From Gnetum montanum (Eukaryota > Streptophyta > Gnetopsida > Gnetales > Gnetaceae): a stretch of 64,000 nucleotides of DNA. Positions 10,324-22,578 of this stretch are shown piece after piece. Under the pieces are notes generated by a model. It did no database searches, was not told where the DNA came from, and was given only the letters and a program-made list of their open reading frames with translations. The first letter of the stretch is position 1; each line of letters begins with the position of its first letter. A program made the translations under genes and the position numbers. Location: the NCBI GenBank assembly GCA_015680685.1, contig MNCI01018262.1, positions 5,979-69,978 of the forward strand, given 5' to 3'.

Positions 10324-10567
10324 NNNNNNNNNNNNNNNNNNNNNNNNNNNNNNNNNNNNNNNNNNNNNNNNNNNNNNNNNNNNNNNNNNNNNNNNNNNNN
10401 NNNNNNNNNNNNNNNNNNNNNNNNNNNNNNNNNNNNNNNNNNNNNNNNNNNNNNNNNNNNNNNNNNNNNNNNNNNNNNNNNNNNNNNNNNNNNNNNNNNN
10501 NNNNNNNNNNNNNNNNNNNNNNNNNNNNNNNNNNNNNNNNNNNNNNNNNNNNNNNNNNNNNNNNNNN
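10324..10567. other. Assembly gap (244 N)
   Basis: From the right LTR, 410 bp of LTR plus about 27 bp with the primer site should lie here, so the true missing length is probably near 437 bp unless the left LTR has a deletion. Confidence 0.9.
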
Positions 10568-10679
10568 TTTATGTGCCTAATAGAACATAAGGGATATCAC
10601 TCACATCGTTGTGAGCCTTAATGAACCTTCGGGTTAATCAAAGAAAAATTATATACGGTAAATTAGCACACCGATAAAA

Positions 10680-13600
10680 ATGCCTTCTTCTCATAAGAGC
10701 AACTCACCACCTAAGGACCATACTAGAGACAGTCGGCAAGATAAAAGACATAACCAAAATCAGCCAAGTCCTAAATAATATAGGGTGACATATACTCATC
10801 CTGATGAGTATGTGCCTGATTTTACTTTTGTTCTCTATCAAGAAAAACAACTGCGATGGAGAGATTTGCAAGGTAACATCGTGTTACCCCCAGATCGATC
10901 AGTCCCTAACATGCTCTTCTGTGCCTTGGCATAGATTAGCATGCAAGAATTGTTTGCGGAATACGTTATGGATGAATTTGACACAAGGGATTATCATCCC
11001 ATAGATGCCCAACATATTAAAGACTTAAGGTAGGAGAATCAACATACTTTTCTGAAGGGCAAAGCCCCACACATCCTTAGCGAAATAGGAGATGAGGAAC
11101 CCCTTGTCACGGGTTCTTTAGCAAAGGATGTTCCCCCTTCTAACGATGGTGAGGAGGAAGGGTATCAGAACATAAGATCAATGATCCATATCCTTGGTTC
11201 TGATACCCATGAACACTAACTGTTCACATAGGGAACAACCACTCATGTTAATGATGGACACTTTGATCGTCACCGCGATCGGGGCCATAGTAGCCGAAGA
11301 GAAGGCAAGAAACATTGTCATGGTGATGGTTCCCCTTCTTCTTTCCCTTCTTCACATCACTCACCCTCTCCTTCCACATCTAGGCATAGCCACCATGAAC
11401 ATAAAGGTGAGGATAAAAGTAAAAAGGATGAGAGACCTCAACGGGAGAGTCGAGAGAGAGGACAAGGGCAAGGACGTAGGGAGAGTAGGGAATCATGCAG
11501 ACATCACAGGTGTTATGAAAGAGACTATCATGACGAGCCCCTACTCGTAACCTGAAGTATGCTTGACATTATAGAGGCAGTTAGGATTCCCACAAGGCAT
11601 TTGAAGGATAGTCGAATCAAATGATTAGACATGAACAATATCCCATGATTTGAAGGGGGATACAATGCTGATCCGCAAAATCATTTGTAGGCATTCCACG
11701 ATGCTTGTGCCTTGCAGAATATAGATAGTGAGTGGCAGAAGCTTAAGTTGTTCCCAAGGACACTCACCAAAGAAGCAGAGAGATGGTACTGGTCCTTAGA
11801 ACTGGAAACCATCAGGAGGTGGAGTACGATGCTCGAATTGTTCAACAACAAATATCAAACGTACTCCAGAGTGTCTAACTTGCGTAAGCAGATCCAAGGC
11901 TGGAAACAAGGAGCTCATGAATCCTTGGATGCTGCCATGGCCCGTTACTACACATTGCTACATCGTTGCCCGGGCCATGGGTACGCTAAGCGGGATCAAC
12001 TTCGCCACCTCGTGGATGGGCTACGAAATGAAACGAGAAGAACTCTTGGGACTTACGCCCAAGGGAGACTCTCCCAACTAAGAGCCCATGAAGTTGAAGT
12101 ATTGTTGGAACAAGTAGCGCAAGAAGAGGGTGAGCTACGGAAAAGAGAAAGTGCGGAGGAATACAACCGTGATCCCTCCCTTCGTAAGAAGGGAGTGAAA
12201 TTCTGTGATGAGGAGGATGAGTCACCACTCGAAGAGTTGGTGAACAGGAAAACTGTGCCGATCCAAAAGTTAACAACGGAGGTATCGGCTAAGGTAGACC
12301 AAATGTGGGATTCCTTAGACTCACGAATAGAAACAGTCCTGAAAATAGTAGAAGAGTCTAAGGATGAGCAAAGTAGTGATAAAAGCAAGAACATGCGGAG
12401 AAACTTTAACCCTGCACATAACAAGGGTAAGGGAAAAATCTCTAACTCCGATGAGGCTGAAAATTCTGATTCAGACAATGACGGTGGATGTGAGGTCTGC
12501 TATTATGACCATCCTAAGGGATGTTGTCCAATTATCTCACATCTGCAGGAGTCTGGGGTGTATGCATTAAATCCAAGACTTAATCAACGGCAAACACCCA
12601 GAAGGTTACCTTATCCACAAGGTAACCCGAGGCAGTTCCACCAACCCTTGACGTATTATCCAAGTGGAACACCTCCGCAGCCCATCGAGCAACATCAGCA
12701 GTGGCAATACCCACAGTCATGGGGGATGCCACAGCCAACACATCGATACCCTTACCGGCAGCCTGATCCTTATGGTTATTATGTGCAGCAGCCAGTTTCT
12801 CCAGGTGACGCTATGAGTCACACTCCACGCCGTCACTACTACGCTCGGGAGTACTTCAGAAGGACTCCTTCTCCTCCGGGAGACATTCCACATTCTGTCC
12901 ATCCTCTAACTCCACCCGCACCTTTTCCTCAAGTAGTTCCCATAACACCTCCTGCTCCAACAATGCAAGGGGAATTACCTACCCAACCGCAGCAACGTCA
13001 CGCCGCGAGATCTGTAAATATTCAGAGTGTAAATATCCAACCGGACACTAGTTCTGGCGATAACTGTACAAAAAGGAGACCCTTTTTCAGAACTAGGAGC
13101 CCGGATAGGCTCTCGCAACAACAAGCGGACGGGTATATGTATAGGCCTCTAACTACTAACACTTCGGAGCACCCTTCAGTCCAAGGGAATGTAACGCATA
13201 CGGTTATGCTAACACATACCGTAACTGACTGGATCAAGGTAGGCCACCTTCCCAGGAAACTAACTGACCCTGGGAGTCCCTTTATTTATTTGCAGATCGC
13301 TGGAAATGCACCACATCGAGCTCTTCTTGACTCAGGTTCCGGAGTCAACTTAATTTCGCGAAAGATGTATCACGCCTGGAACCTGCCACAACTTAAGAAG
13401 AGCAATATCCAACTAGAGTTGGCGGACCAGTCCATCACCATTCCCTTGGGATTGGTGGAGGATGTTATTACCACTGTGTGTGGTTGGTCCTACCCAGCGG
13501 ATTTCCTAGTGATCGATGTTAACAACAACGAAGGGGACTTCCCAATTATAATGGGAAGGGCATGGCTAAGCACAGTAGACGCATGCCTTAGGATCCGCGA

Positions 13601-14024
13601 TCTTTCCTTGGAAATCTCTAAGATAAACATATGTGGAAAGATCGAGAAGAGGATAGTTCCATGCATCACATACAGTGATTCATCGGGTGATGACATGGAG
13701 GAAATGTCTCCATGTAACAGGTGTGCCCAAGAAACTCTGCAACAAAGATGCCTGTATGTAGCAACCACACAAGAAGTAGTAGACACCCCGTGGTTGACAG
13801 CTACTTGTAGGAGTAGAAAAATATGCATGGAACGAACTGAGGAAACTCATGCCAACAACCGTGGCATAGACACATTGGAATGTGAGCGTCACCAACTTCC
13901 ACCCCTCAACTTAAGATCATCAATTGGGAGAAGTTGGGCACTTCTTAGAAATTCAAATAGACGCTCATTATTTCGGATCTCTCCCTTACAACTCAGTCAT
14001 GGGGGAGATGGCCACCTATGCTAA
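10680..14024 (+). pseudogene. Gag-protease polyprotein of B; 3' two-thirds open (770 codons from 11712)
   Basis: The start ATG at 10680 (MPSSHKS) corresponds to the Ser-rich start of the other copies. The first third carries about ten in-frame stops; from 11712 the frame is open to 14024. Domains: N-terminal THPDEYVPDFTF block; His/Ser/Arg-rich spacer (11250-11540); DMNNI...GGYNADPQNHL; Retrotrans_gag capsid (about 11720-12130, KEAERWYWSLE, RVSNLRKQIQGWKQG); a Cys/His box CEVCYYDHPKGC (12487-12522) with spacing CX2CX3HX3C, unlike the usual zinc knuckle CX2CX4HX4C; a Pro/Gln/Tyr-rich linker; then retropepsin (13260-13620) with ALLDSGSGVNLIS and FPIIMGRAWL. It ends with no RT. Gag packages RNA and the protease cleaves the polyprotein. 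The protease catalytic core looks intact. Confidence 0.9.
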
Positions 14025-15099
14025 CCATATGGGGCCCTCAGTTCTTTTAAATTTTTGTTTTACAACGTTTTTGTTTTACACATTTTTGTTTTACAAAGTT
14101 ATTTAACTTTTCTAATTTTTGTTTTACAACATCGTTACACTTTTCCATTTTTTGTGTGAGTGTGTGTGTGTGTGTATCCACCCTATAAGTTTGTCCCATA
14201 ATAAGTGTTCGGATTAATGGTATGAACTATTTTCATATTGATTGCTAATGTTTGGTTTTTACCTTTAAGTTACAATGTTGATACTAAGGTATGTTTCTTT
14301 TGATATGGCAGGCCATGAGATCACTTCATTCATCCATCCACCCACCAATTTCTATGATTTCTCTTGGCTTGGAAATGTATAGTCCCCTTCTAATAAGAAC
14401 TTTAACAAATCGGTGATTGGGTATTTCTCAAACTAAGGAAGGACTCAAGGATTGCAAAGGGTGTGACTTCAAGGGAACTTGATGCTTTTGTGTTGGTCAT
14501 TCTCTTGGGTGCTTAGATGTTCCCTTCTTGAGTTTTCTTACCGTTCTGATGTTACCCAATTATTGGAAGCTGAGACAATAAAAATACGAAGTCTTTGCAT
14601 GGTGTGGTCCTCATGCATAAAAACACAAAACACAAGAAAAAAAAACAACAATGAAGAAAGTGAGAATTCAAAGCACACCCCTTAGACAAAATAAAATTTA
14701 GGCTATAGGCACTGGTTATGGAACCAAAAGTGTTCCCTCTACCTAAGGCCCTTCTCGCTTCCAATTGCCTCCTTTGTTTCATCGGAATGGTGGTGGCTCT
14801 TTGGAGATGCATCCTCATTATCTAAGTGGATGGTTTAACCAAATGCATTGATGCAACGTCACTGGAAGTGGTTGGTTTGAGGCTGGAGTTGGAATGAGAC
14901 TTGCCAAGTCACATTAATCATAAAAAACATGAGGGGCTGTACACCACCTTTGTTGTCATGAACACCAGTTTTGTCAAGTCTTGTAATAATGATCCGTTCA
15001 CATGTCATCCCATTAGTTCCATTCCCCTGAATAATTCCATACCTTCCCGATATTATTGTAAGGAACTCGAGGATGATTTTTCATTTAGTCATGGGGGTA
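14025..15099 (+). other. Non-coding 3' part of B with polypurine tract
   Basis: No pol or other recognisable coding text. Contains repeated 'tttttgttttaca' units (14045-14135), a (gt)n run (14157-14175), and a block 'ggggctgtacaccacc' (14934-14949). In C and E an extra ~0.8 kb begins at the point matching 14950. It ends in the polypurine-like 'catgggggta' directly before the right LTR. Confidence 0.75.
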
Positions 15100-16145
15100 T
15101 GATGAGATGCGATATGCACAAGCTGTGATATCGCGTACGCGATATCGTGGTTCGCCAACAAATCTATAAATAAGAGGCAGCACTCCCCTCATTTTTCATC
15201 CTAGCTAGAAGTAGTGAAGTTCTGGCAGTTTGATCACTCTAGAGTTAGATTAATTTCCCATGTGCCCACAGTAGGAGTCCTAGAGTGAACGACTCTTTAT
15301 TCGAGCAACATTGTACCTGAACACAAGTCGTGTACGGCAATAAAGATGAACTTGATTGGATAAACCTTGCAGTGCATGGATAGGATTTTATTTATTGTTA
15401 TTTATTACTTTCCTAGAATGTGCTACGAGCATCTAAGGATGTGTACGGCTAGTCAAGGAATCGACTGCTCGTCGCATGCGGTATGAGTATGACTTGATTA
15501 TGAGCATTGTGACTACTTGGTAACCCAGTAGCGTATTTCAGGATCTACGCTTAGTAATCCCAGTGGTAGTCCAGTGTGTATGGCTAGTCAAGGAATTAGC
15601 TGCTCATCGCACTTAGGCTAGTTAGGTTCTCTCACCCTTCACTCCTAGAACATGGGGTAAGTACGACTTGGCTATGAGCACCTACGGGTGTGTACAGCTA
15701 GTCAAGGAATCAGCTGCTTATCACACTTAGGCTAGTTAAGTGCCTCAGTACGACCACTTCGAGCACGTGCATTATGTGTGGTGATCCCAGTAACGATTAG
15801 CGTTTGGTAGCCACAGTTGGATCGGTTCAGGGTTTGTACAGTACGTGGGAATGGATGCTGACGCTAGTTAATATAGACTTAGGTCCTTAGTTAGAGTTAG
15901 TTAGCTTTCTCAACCCTTCACCCTTTATCATAGGAGATAAACCTAAAAAGAACAAAAAAATCATATACCTTGGATTTACTTAACCATACACCGTGACAAC
16001 AAAAAGTAAGTCTGGGAAGACAACGAATGATTAACCCCAAGTGTTCCATGGGGTGTTTAGGCATTTAGTCTGCGGAGTTCGACCAGATCGCGCGTGCTAC
16101 GCTCATTTCGTATGGTTGAGTGTAGGGGTACCTCACCACTCATCA
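15100..16145 (+). repeat. Right LTR of B (1046 bp)
   Basis: TGATGAG...ACTCATCA with TATAAATA at 15165-15172. Starts straight after the polypurine tract and is followed by the duplicated TTATG (16146-16150). It is ~250 bp longer than the LTRs of C, D and E (776-806 bp), mostly from the repeated ~37-bp unit. Confidence 0.93.
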
Positions 16146-16150
16146 TTATG

Positions 16151-17515
16151 CATATATAAATATCAAAAAAATAGTACACCATCAAGTTATCTATCAAACC
16201 TAAACATTAGGAAATATAACCATCTATAAGTCTAACACACATATAGTTTACATATATATACATCATATACACTATACACATATACCATTGTTGATGGGTT
16301 GTCTAGTCCAAAACCATTAGTAAACAAATCCATCTATTATACAAACAAATGCATAAATAGAATCAAGAGCATGGACTCAAATTTACCATCACCTCCCTCA
16401 AGCCTATTTTCCCTCTAAGCTCCCAATTCCATCTTTTGCATACAAAGAAGGAAGGAGGAGGGATCAATACATGACTAAGTGAGAAGCCTATACATGCCTC
16501 CTATAGATGGGAAGTCCAATGTGGGATATGGTAAGCAATCTATAATACATATATATGCATATATATTGCATCACATCATGTAGTCACAACAACATTCAAG
16601 ACATCATCCAAAATACCAAAACCATATATTATGAGTTTATTGTATCACCAAGCAAGCATAACCATCTAAACCACATACTTGCATAGCCCATCACAATAGC
16701 AAATCATATTCAAATAGCAAATACCAAATCAACATGCAAGCATAACTATGGCTCAATTATACTATACCATTACATCACATGCAAAAATATACACATGTAA
16801 CAACTAGTGTCCCAAAGGATTGCTATCCCCCAATACATAGCCTTTTCTAGTAATTTACACTTCCACACTTAATATAAGCATGATATCATTAACATGAGTA
16901 CTCATATTGCTATGAGTAACCATGGGAATTTTATTAGTTTTTCATTTATGTAATCTATCATTGATGCTTATGCCTGCTACCTCATTGTGCAGTCCTAGGC
17001 CACTAACCTTCTAAATAATAGATCCATGCATACACATTGTGCTCCAAGATATTGTACCAACCATAGGCTCAACTTACATTCTTCCACTCTCAAGATGAGG
17101 TTTGAGATAGATGCCTCATTGATGCATCCTAGTGGGGTCATCCCAACTCCTATAGGGTAATTCATCATCAACTAATCCACACCCTTATGTTGACTTCACT
17201 TTCTCATTATCATAAATCTTAATATCACTACACATCATAGCACATATATTCAATAATCATATTTACTCAAAACCATATTCATATCACAAAAGATCATGAT
17301 AATGGTCATAAGAAACCTATGCTACATGCATCATGCATATTATTAATCACATTAAATATTATCATACTAAACATAATCCTACGTAAGCTTGTCTCATGTA
17401 GCATCATATCATAAGTATGCATGTCATGCCCTTACATACTACATACTACAAACATAATCAAATCAAAAGCATAACTAGCATAGAGATACACATGTTTTTT
17501 TATTTATTATGTAGC
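16151..17515. other. Old intergenic sequence between B and H
   Basis: AT-rich, rich in cat/ata words. I see no gene, domain or clear repeat boundary. It is the target DNA in which H (and probably B) landed. Confidence 0.5.
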
Positions 17516-17520
17516 ATGTA

Positions 17521-17655
17521 TGTAACAATGTTGCCCTGAAATTGTCTAGAATCTTAAGGAATTCATTGAGATTGAATGGATCTAGGGCAAAAGACCTAGG
17601 GGATACACCTCTAATAAGCAAGCAACCCATGGAAGGGAGTAAGTAGCAATACAGC
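17521..17655 (-). repeat. Left LTR of H, first piece
   Basis: Matches the first ~110 bp of the right LTR (31943 onward, 'tgtaaca...', 'caagcaacccatggaaggg'). Interrupted at 17655/17656 by element G and resumed at 26069. Confidence 0.85.
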
Positions 17656-19158
17656 TAAAACACCACTAATTTCGGCTTAGCACTTTGAAAATAACTTAAG
17701 CCCTTTCAAGATTTTGGGAGGCAAAATTTGACTAAGGCATGGAACTCAGGTCCATCTTGCTCAAGCCAGCTTGCTCACATTGTCAAGCTAGCTTGCCTTC
17801 AGCATGATCAACTTTTAGAGCCTTAAAACTGAGTCAAAATGACCTTATTTCAAGTGTGCAAGTCATCCTCAAGGTTCACTATTCATAACTATGGGTCCCA
17901 GCCTCCAGAATGCCAGATTTTGAGCTCAAAATAGCAAGTTTTTGCATGTCACGTTGCAGCGTGATTGCAACATGACTTGCCAAAAGTGGCTCCAAACAAG
18001 GCACATCCAGGCTCAAAATTACAGATTTCAGGTCACTCTCAAATAAACAACAGTTACACTCAAGAAACAAGCCTCAAAAATCATAATTTGAAGAAAAATG
18101 CATCATTTCACCTCACACATGCTGGAGGTCACGCTGAGGACATGCTGTAGTGTGAGTGCAGCATGACTACACCAAACACACGCTGGAGGTCACGCTGTGA
18201 CAAAATCAACTCACGCTGGAAAGTCTTATCAAGCGAAAAAACACTTCAAATGGCCATGAAAACACTCGAATCGACATCCTGTAGTGGTCAAGTCAGAAAT
18301 CCAGAAGTTTCAAGTGAGCCAAAGTTGATTTCTCTTATTGTTTCATTGTAAATTTTCATCATTTGTGACCTTGACAGGCTCTTACGCTTCAAATTGCATG
18401 TGCTTCCATGAGCGTAAGCCAGCTTGGGCAAGTTGTCATGCATTGTAAACCAGCTCGGGCAAGTTGTCACACATTGTAAGATACAATGCACCTGGTCCAA
18501 AATGTAGCTTGCCCACACATGTCCAACTCACACACAGTTTTCCAATGGACATGTGTCACTTGATCCATTTTCCTCTCATCTCCCAGTCATTGATTCCATT
18601 CACGAATTCGATGCTTGAGCCTAGCCCAACCCTATAAATACCCTATCAATTCACATAAATGAGGTCAGCAATTTTGAAGATGGATAGCTTGGGAAGCATC
18701 AACCAGTAGCCTAGGACACTTAGACACACTTGACTCCTAGCATCCGAGCACTTCACATATCATCCTGGGGCTTAGTGCTTGACTTTCCATCCACAAGCGT
18801 AGCTATGCTTTAACCGGTGTACATTCTTGTTTAAACAATACAATACAATTCATTATTGCCTATCATTTACATTGTTTGCTCTTTTTATGCTCTATTTACA
18901 ATACATTCCTACATACGTTCTGTTTAAATTTTGTGTGTCGCCATTTACATTTCGAATATTAGTTTACGATAACCCAATGCAAGTTGTAGTTTACGCTTAG
19001 GGAAGTCCTTGGTTGATTTGCATGCAGATCATCCAAGGCACTTTGCCTTTGTTTCCTTTTCCAACTTACCATCATGTGGAGGCAGGGTCAGCTGTGTTTG
19101 CCTAATGATCTTTTGGTGTTTGATTTCCCTTCCAGCCTTGCATCGATGATTTAGGTCA
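17656..19158 (+). repeat. Left LTR of G
   Basis: Direct repeat of 24566-26068. U3 holds palindromic words around TCACGCTGCAGCGTGA (17945-17980, 18115-18210). A TATA box 'cctataaata' lies at 18631-18640. The left terminus reads TA instead of TG, as a G-to-A change would give. The exact right end may be up to 10 bp further. Confidence 0.88.
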
Positions 19159-19169
19159 GTACAGTAAAT

Positions 19170-19188
19170 TGGCACTAGAAGGAGGGCC
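19170..19188 (+). promoter_or_regulatory. Primer-binding site of G, tRNA-Asn type
   Basis: TGGCACTAGAAGGAGGG is the complement of the 3' end of plant tRNA-Asn(GUU) (...CCCCTCCTTCTAGCG plus CCA) with one change, CpG to CpA. It lies about 10 bp inside the LTR. Plant tRNA sequence is from memory. Confidence 0.7.
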
Positions 19189-19203
19189 CGACTTGCTTAT
19201 TGT

Positions 19204-20970
19204 TTGTTAAAATGTCGCTCACGCTACCTATCAAAACTTATCCATCTTATCCCTATGAGTCTCCCTGTCGTAGTTGTCATGCTACAGTTGTCATGCTATA
19301 GTTGTCATGCTGCACACACTGCAAGCTACACACGCTGCACGTTGTTGGCTTGGACACGCTGTCATGGAATCTTCCCACATCCTCATACTTGAACAGTATA
19401 ACTTCATCTGTGTCAAGATCCAAGCCAACTTACCCATCGATCATGTAAAGAGAGAAGCAAAGCGAGACTATGAACTTATCCACAAAGGAGGTCATGAGTT
19501 CATCCCTTTAGCGTTTGATATAATCCCACTATCTGAGCATCATCATAAACTCATATCCCAGCTTCTCATGGCAAGAAGCCAAGCCTTACAGACACCTCCA
19601 ATAGAGCCTCAGGGTGAGGATGAGGAAGATGACTTTGCCACCCAATCTGAGCATGGGGATTTGTACCATACCGTCAATCCTCAAGCCTATACAAACCCAT
19701 TATTCCAACCTTTCTTGGAAGGAACCATGCTTCCTCCTTCATCTATGTACACATGGGGACCAGCTTCTCAACAAGAAGTACCAGCTTCCACGTCCATCCA
19801 TTACATACTGCAAGTACAAACCCATGGGGCACCTCTGACTACTTCAACACAACATGTTCAGGGGATCACCTCACAACCGGTGGCTGGGCAGTGTGTTTCA
19901 CCAGCTATTTAGCAACACCAACCTACTGTCTGTAACATACCACACCTTCTAATCCCATCTCTAAATGTTTCTCTACTACAATAATTGACAATCCAACTGT
20001 ATCCCTTTCAACAAACAATGCAACAGTTGAATTACTATCAATCACAGTCCATTCAACCTGCCAGTCTGCCTACTGCCCAAGAGTGGGCAGACACGAAGCA
20101 AATGATGCACATGTTAACTGAAGAGGTAACATGCCTTAAAACTACAAACACTAAGGAAATCAAGGTGTTGGACTTCTACCAAGATGATCCAATCCATCCT
20201 TTAGTTCCACCTTTAACCTTGCCGAAGGAAATCCCATTACCCCAGCTAACTAAGTACAATGGAGAGGGAGATCCAAATGCTCATCTAGTGACATTTTGAC
20301 TAGAATGTTTGTTGCTTCAAGCCTGGCCTCATGCAATTCTGCGTGTATTTGCTATGTCCTTAACAGGAAAAGCCTTAGATTGGTACCGAGATTTACCCCG
20401 TAACTCCATATCCTTTCTAGAGGATTTGTTACACCAGTTTGTCATCCACTTTAAATACAATCTAAAGCCTGAAGCCACGTTGGATAGCTTGATTCAGATT
20501 AAACAAGCACCATTAGAACCAGCATAGAAATTTATCCAAAGGTGGAGTTCAACCTTGAATGAATTTATTAAATTGAAACTTTATTATTTGAAAGCCAGTA
20601 CCTTGAGCCAAGCATTCACATAAATTAAGGACATAGAGGAAGTGGAGCAATCAAGCAATGACCCAGCTTATGTAGCCTATAGAAACCAACATGCTTGCAA
20701 GCAAAACACAATAGTAGCAATAGTGGCCATAAGCACAAAAGCAACCAACTGGTGTCCAACAACTAAGCAACCTAACGCCCTAGCTAACAAAGCCACCAAC
20801 TTTGGCACCAACTCACCTACATCGGCAAGGGCCACACCAAGGCCCAACTTTCAGTGCAAGGACCACTCAAAGTATACACCACTATCGATGCAACCCTCTC
20901 AACTATTGGAGCAACTCTTGAAAGTTGGGAAAATCCAACATAAACACGTATCGGAGATTACCCACTAAAA
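19204..20970 (+). pseudogene. Gag of element G
   Basis: All pieces are in one frame, separated by single stops (19910, about 19980, 20297, 20525, about 20621). Readable: LPIDHVKREAKRDYELIHKG (19430-19490) at the N-terminal side; LPKEIPLPQLTKYNGEGDPN and SLTGKALDWYRDLPRNSISF (20355-20414), HFKYNLKPEATLDSLIQIKQ (20450-20510), FIQRWSSTLNEFIKLKL. This is the Retrotrans_gag capsid domain of Ty3/gypsy elements. The true start codon is unclear because the first ~150 bp are disturbed. Stops make it inactive. No zinc knuckle was recognised. Confidence 0.8.
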
Positions 20971-21150
20971 ACATGATAGGTACTATGAATTACTAAGGAA
21001 CCCAACATTAGTAGTACCAAATGAACCCCAATCCCACAACATTTTAAATTGGGCCAATACTGTCATTACCATCAATTGGTTGGTTACAGTACAGAAAACT
21101 ATCATGCCTTGCAAGATGACCTGTAGGGAATGATAGAATAAGGCCGACTA

Positions 21151-22578
21151 GTGATTGACACGGCAAGTCAATCCAACACAGACGATGCCTCCTATGTCAT
21201 AAGTACGATTAGCATAGGTGGCAAGCCCAAACCTGTGCAACAACCTTTCGTGATCTGTGCACCTCCTAGCATGGCAAGGATTCCCTCAGCCTCCACAAAC
21301 AAGAGGCCTTCCTTTGTTATCAAGGTGCCACCCTAGGCACCCACAACACCCTTTGTGATCAAGGCTCCACAACATTTGTCTGCTAAGATGTTAAACTGAC
21401 ATGATTTGTTCGCTAAGACATTAAACTAGCATGACACAGCAACAAAAATCGCTAAGCAACCTTTCGTCATTAAGGTGCCACAACATGATAGCCCCTCACC
21501 TACCAAAAGATCAATAGTGGGCAACATCTCAATCCCTCCTCCCTCAAGGGTTGATCCCACTAGCAACCCGAGTAGACCCACCAAATGGCAACGCAAGAGA
21601 AAAAAAGAGCATCTCGCAACCCCCATGATCGAAGCAAGGGCCACAACCAACAAACAACAATTGAACACTGGGGCCCCTACCCCCAAACAAACCAAACCCA
21701 AGTCCCCTTCACAAGAGATCTGTCTCTCAAACCACATGGAGGAAGTCAAGGCCAACACAACGGCTAATGATAAGGACTTTGTACCTACACTAACCCAAGT
21801 AAAAGAAACGCTCAAGCATAAGAACACGATGTTTAGCTTGTACGACTTGGTTAGGACCTCACCTGCTCACTGCCAAGCATTAGCCCAGGTCTTAGCCTCC
21901 ATTCCTGTTATGGAGGACATCCCTGGAAATGAGGCATCCCTTCGTGCAACAATGTTGCCTTGCACACCACAAGAATTAAGTTCAACAACCTTAACATTTT
22001 CCAATGATGCAGTCAAAGCCAACCCCAAATGAGAGGAGGTCACTATGGCTCCACTATCCATTAGCATACGTGTTGGGCAGTGCACCATCCACAAAGTGCA
22101 TGTCGATGATAATGCAACAATGAATGTAGTCTTGTACTCCATCATCGACAAGCTAGGCCTGGCAGACGAAATCAGGCCAACCAAAACCACATGTCTAAAA
22201 TCCTTTAATGGACCACATGTCATAGTCAAGGGTACAATCAACTTAGCCTTTGTAGTGGGAGAGTAATTCCCCACTAGCGCAGATTTCACTATCATAGAGG
22301 AGATGCCAAGTTTCAACATGATTCTAGGCAAGCCTTGGCTAGCTCAACTAAGGGCCATCTCCTCTCCCATCAACCAAGAAATCCATCTTCCATATGAAGG
22401 TGGTCAAGTTATCATCCATGGTGATAATGTTTCCTCTTCGACTATCCACGACATAGGCATGGTGCAAGTTTTGGAAGAAGAGTTTCTTGGTGGTACACCT
22501 ATAACAACCAATGCAACACCTAAGGCTAACACACCCGAACAATTGGTTGAGGCTAACAGCCCCCCCAGAAGATCCTAA
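21151..22578 (+). pseudogene. Protease region of element G
   Basis: Frame differs from gag. The best open part is 21475-22032. A Pro/Lys-rich linker leads to CTIHKVHVDDNATMNVV (22081-22131), which resembles the retropepsin active-site loop with the catalytic DxGA changed to DDNA, and to FNMILGKPWLAQLRAISSPI (22315-22374), the conserved ILGRPWL strand. Stops at 22030 and 22264 break it. The changed active site means either decay or a non-peptidase role. No RT follows. Confidence 0.7.

Larger units (their letters stand above)
9620..16145 (+). mobile_element. Element B: complete non-autonomous gypsy element (gag-protease only)
   Basis: Two LTRs with TG...CA ends, a perfect 5-bp target-site duplication, one gag-protease reading frame (10680-14024), a polypurine tract at the right LTR, and no RT, RNase H or integrase text in either the coding region or the 1.07 kb behind it. 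It is therefore structurally complete but cannot move on its own proteins. Same family as A (which has RT) and C, D and E. A 244-base run of N hides the end of the left LTR and the primer site. Confidence 0.92.

Noticed and set aside
12053-12478. Minus-strand ORF of 141 codons opposite gag of B
   Set aside because: Shadow of the gag frame, whose codon pattern and homology to C, D and E are clear.
14157-14175. (gt)n run in B as a regulatory element
   Set aside because: Ordinary microsatellite in a non-coding part.
19204-19392. Short ORF at the start of the G interior as a separate gene
   Set aside because: It is a frame-shifted part of the disturbed gag leader with repeated 'gtcatgcta' words.
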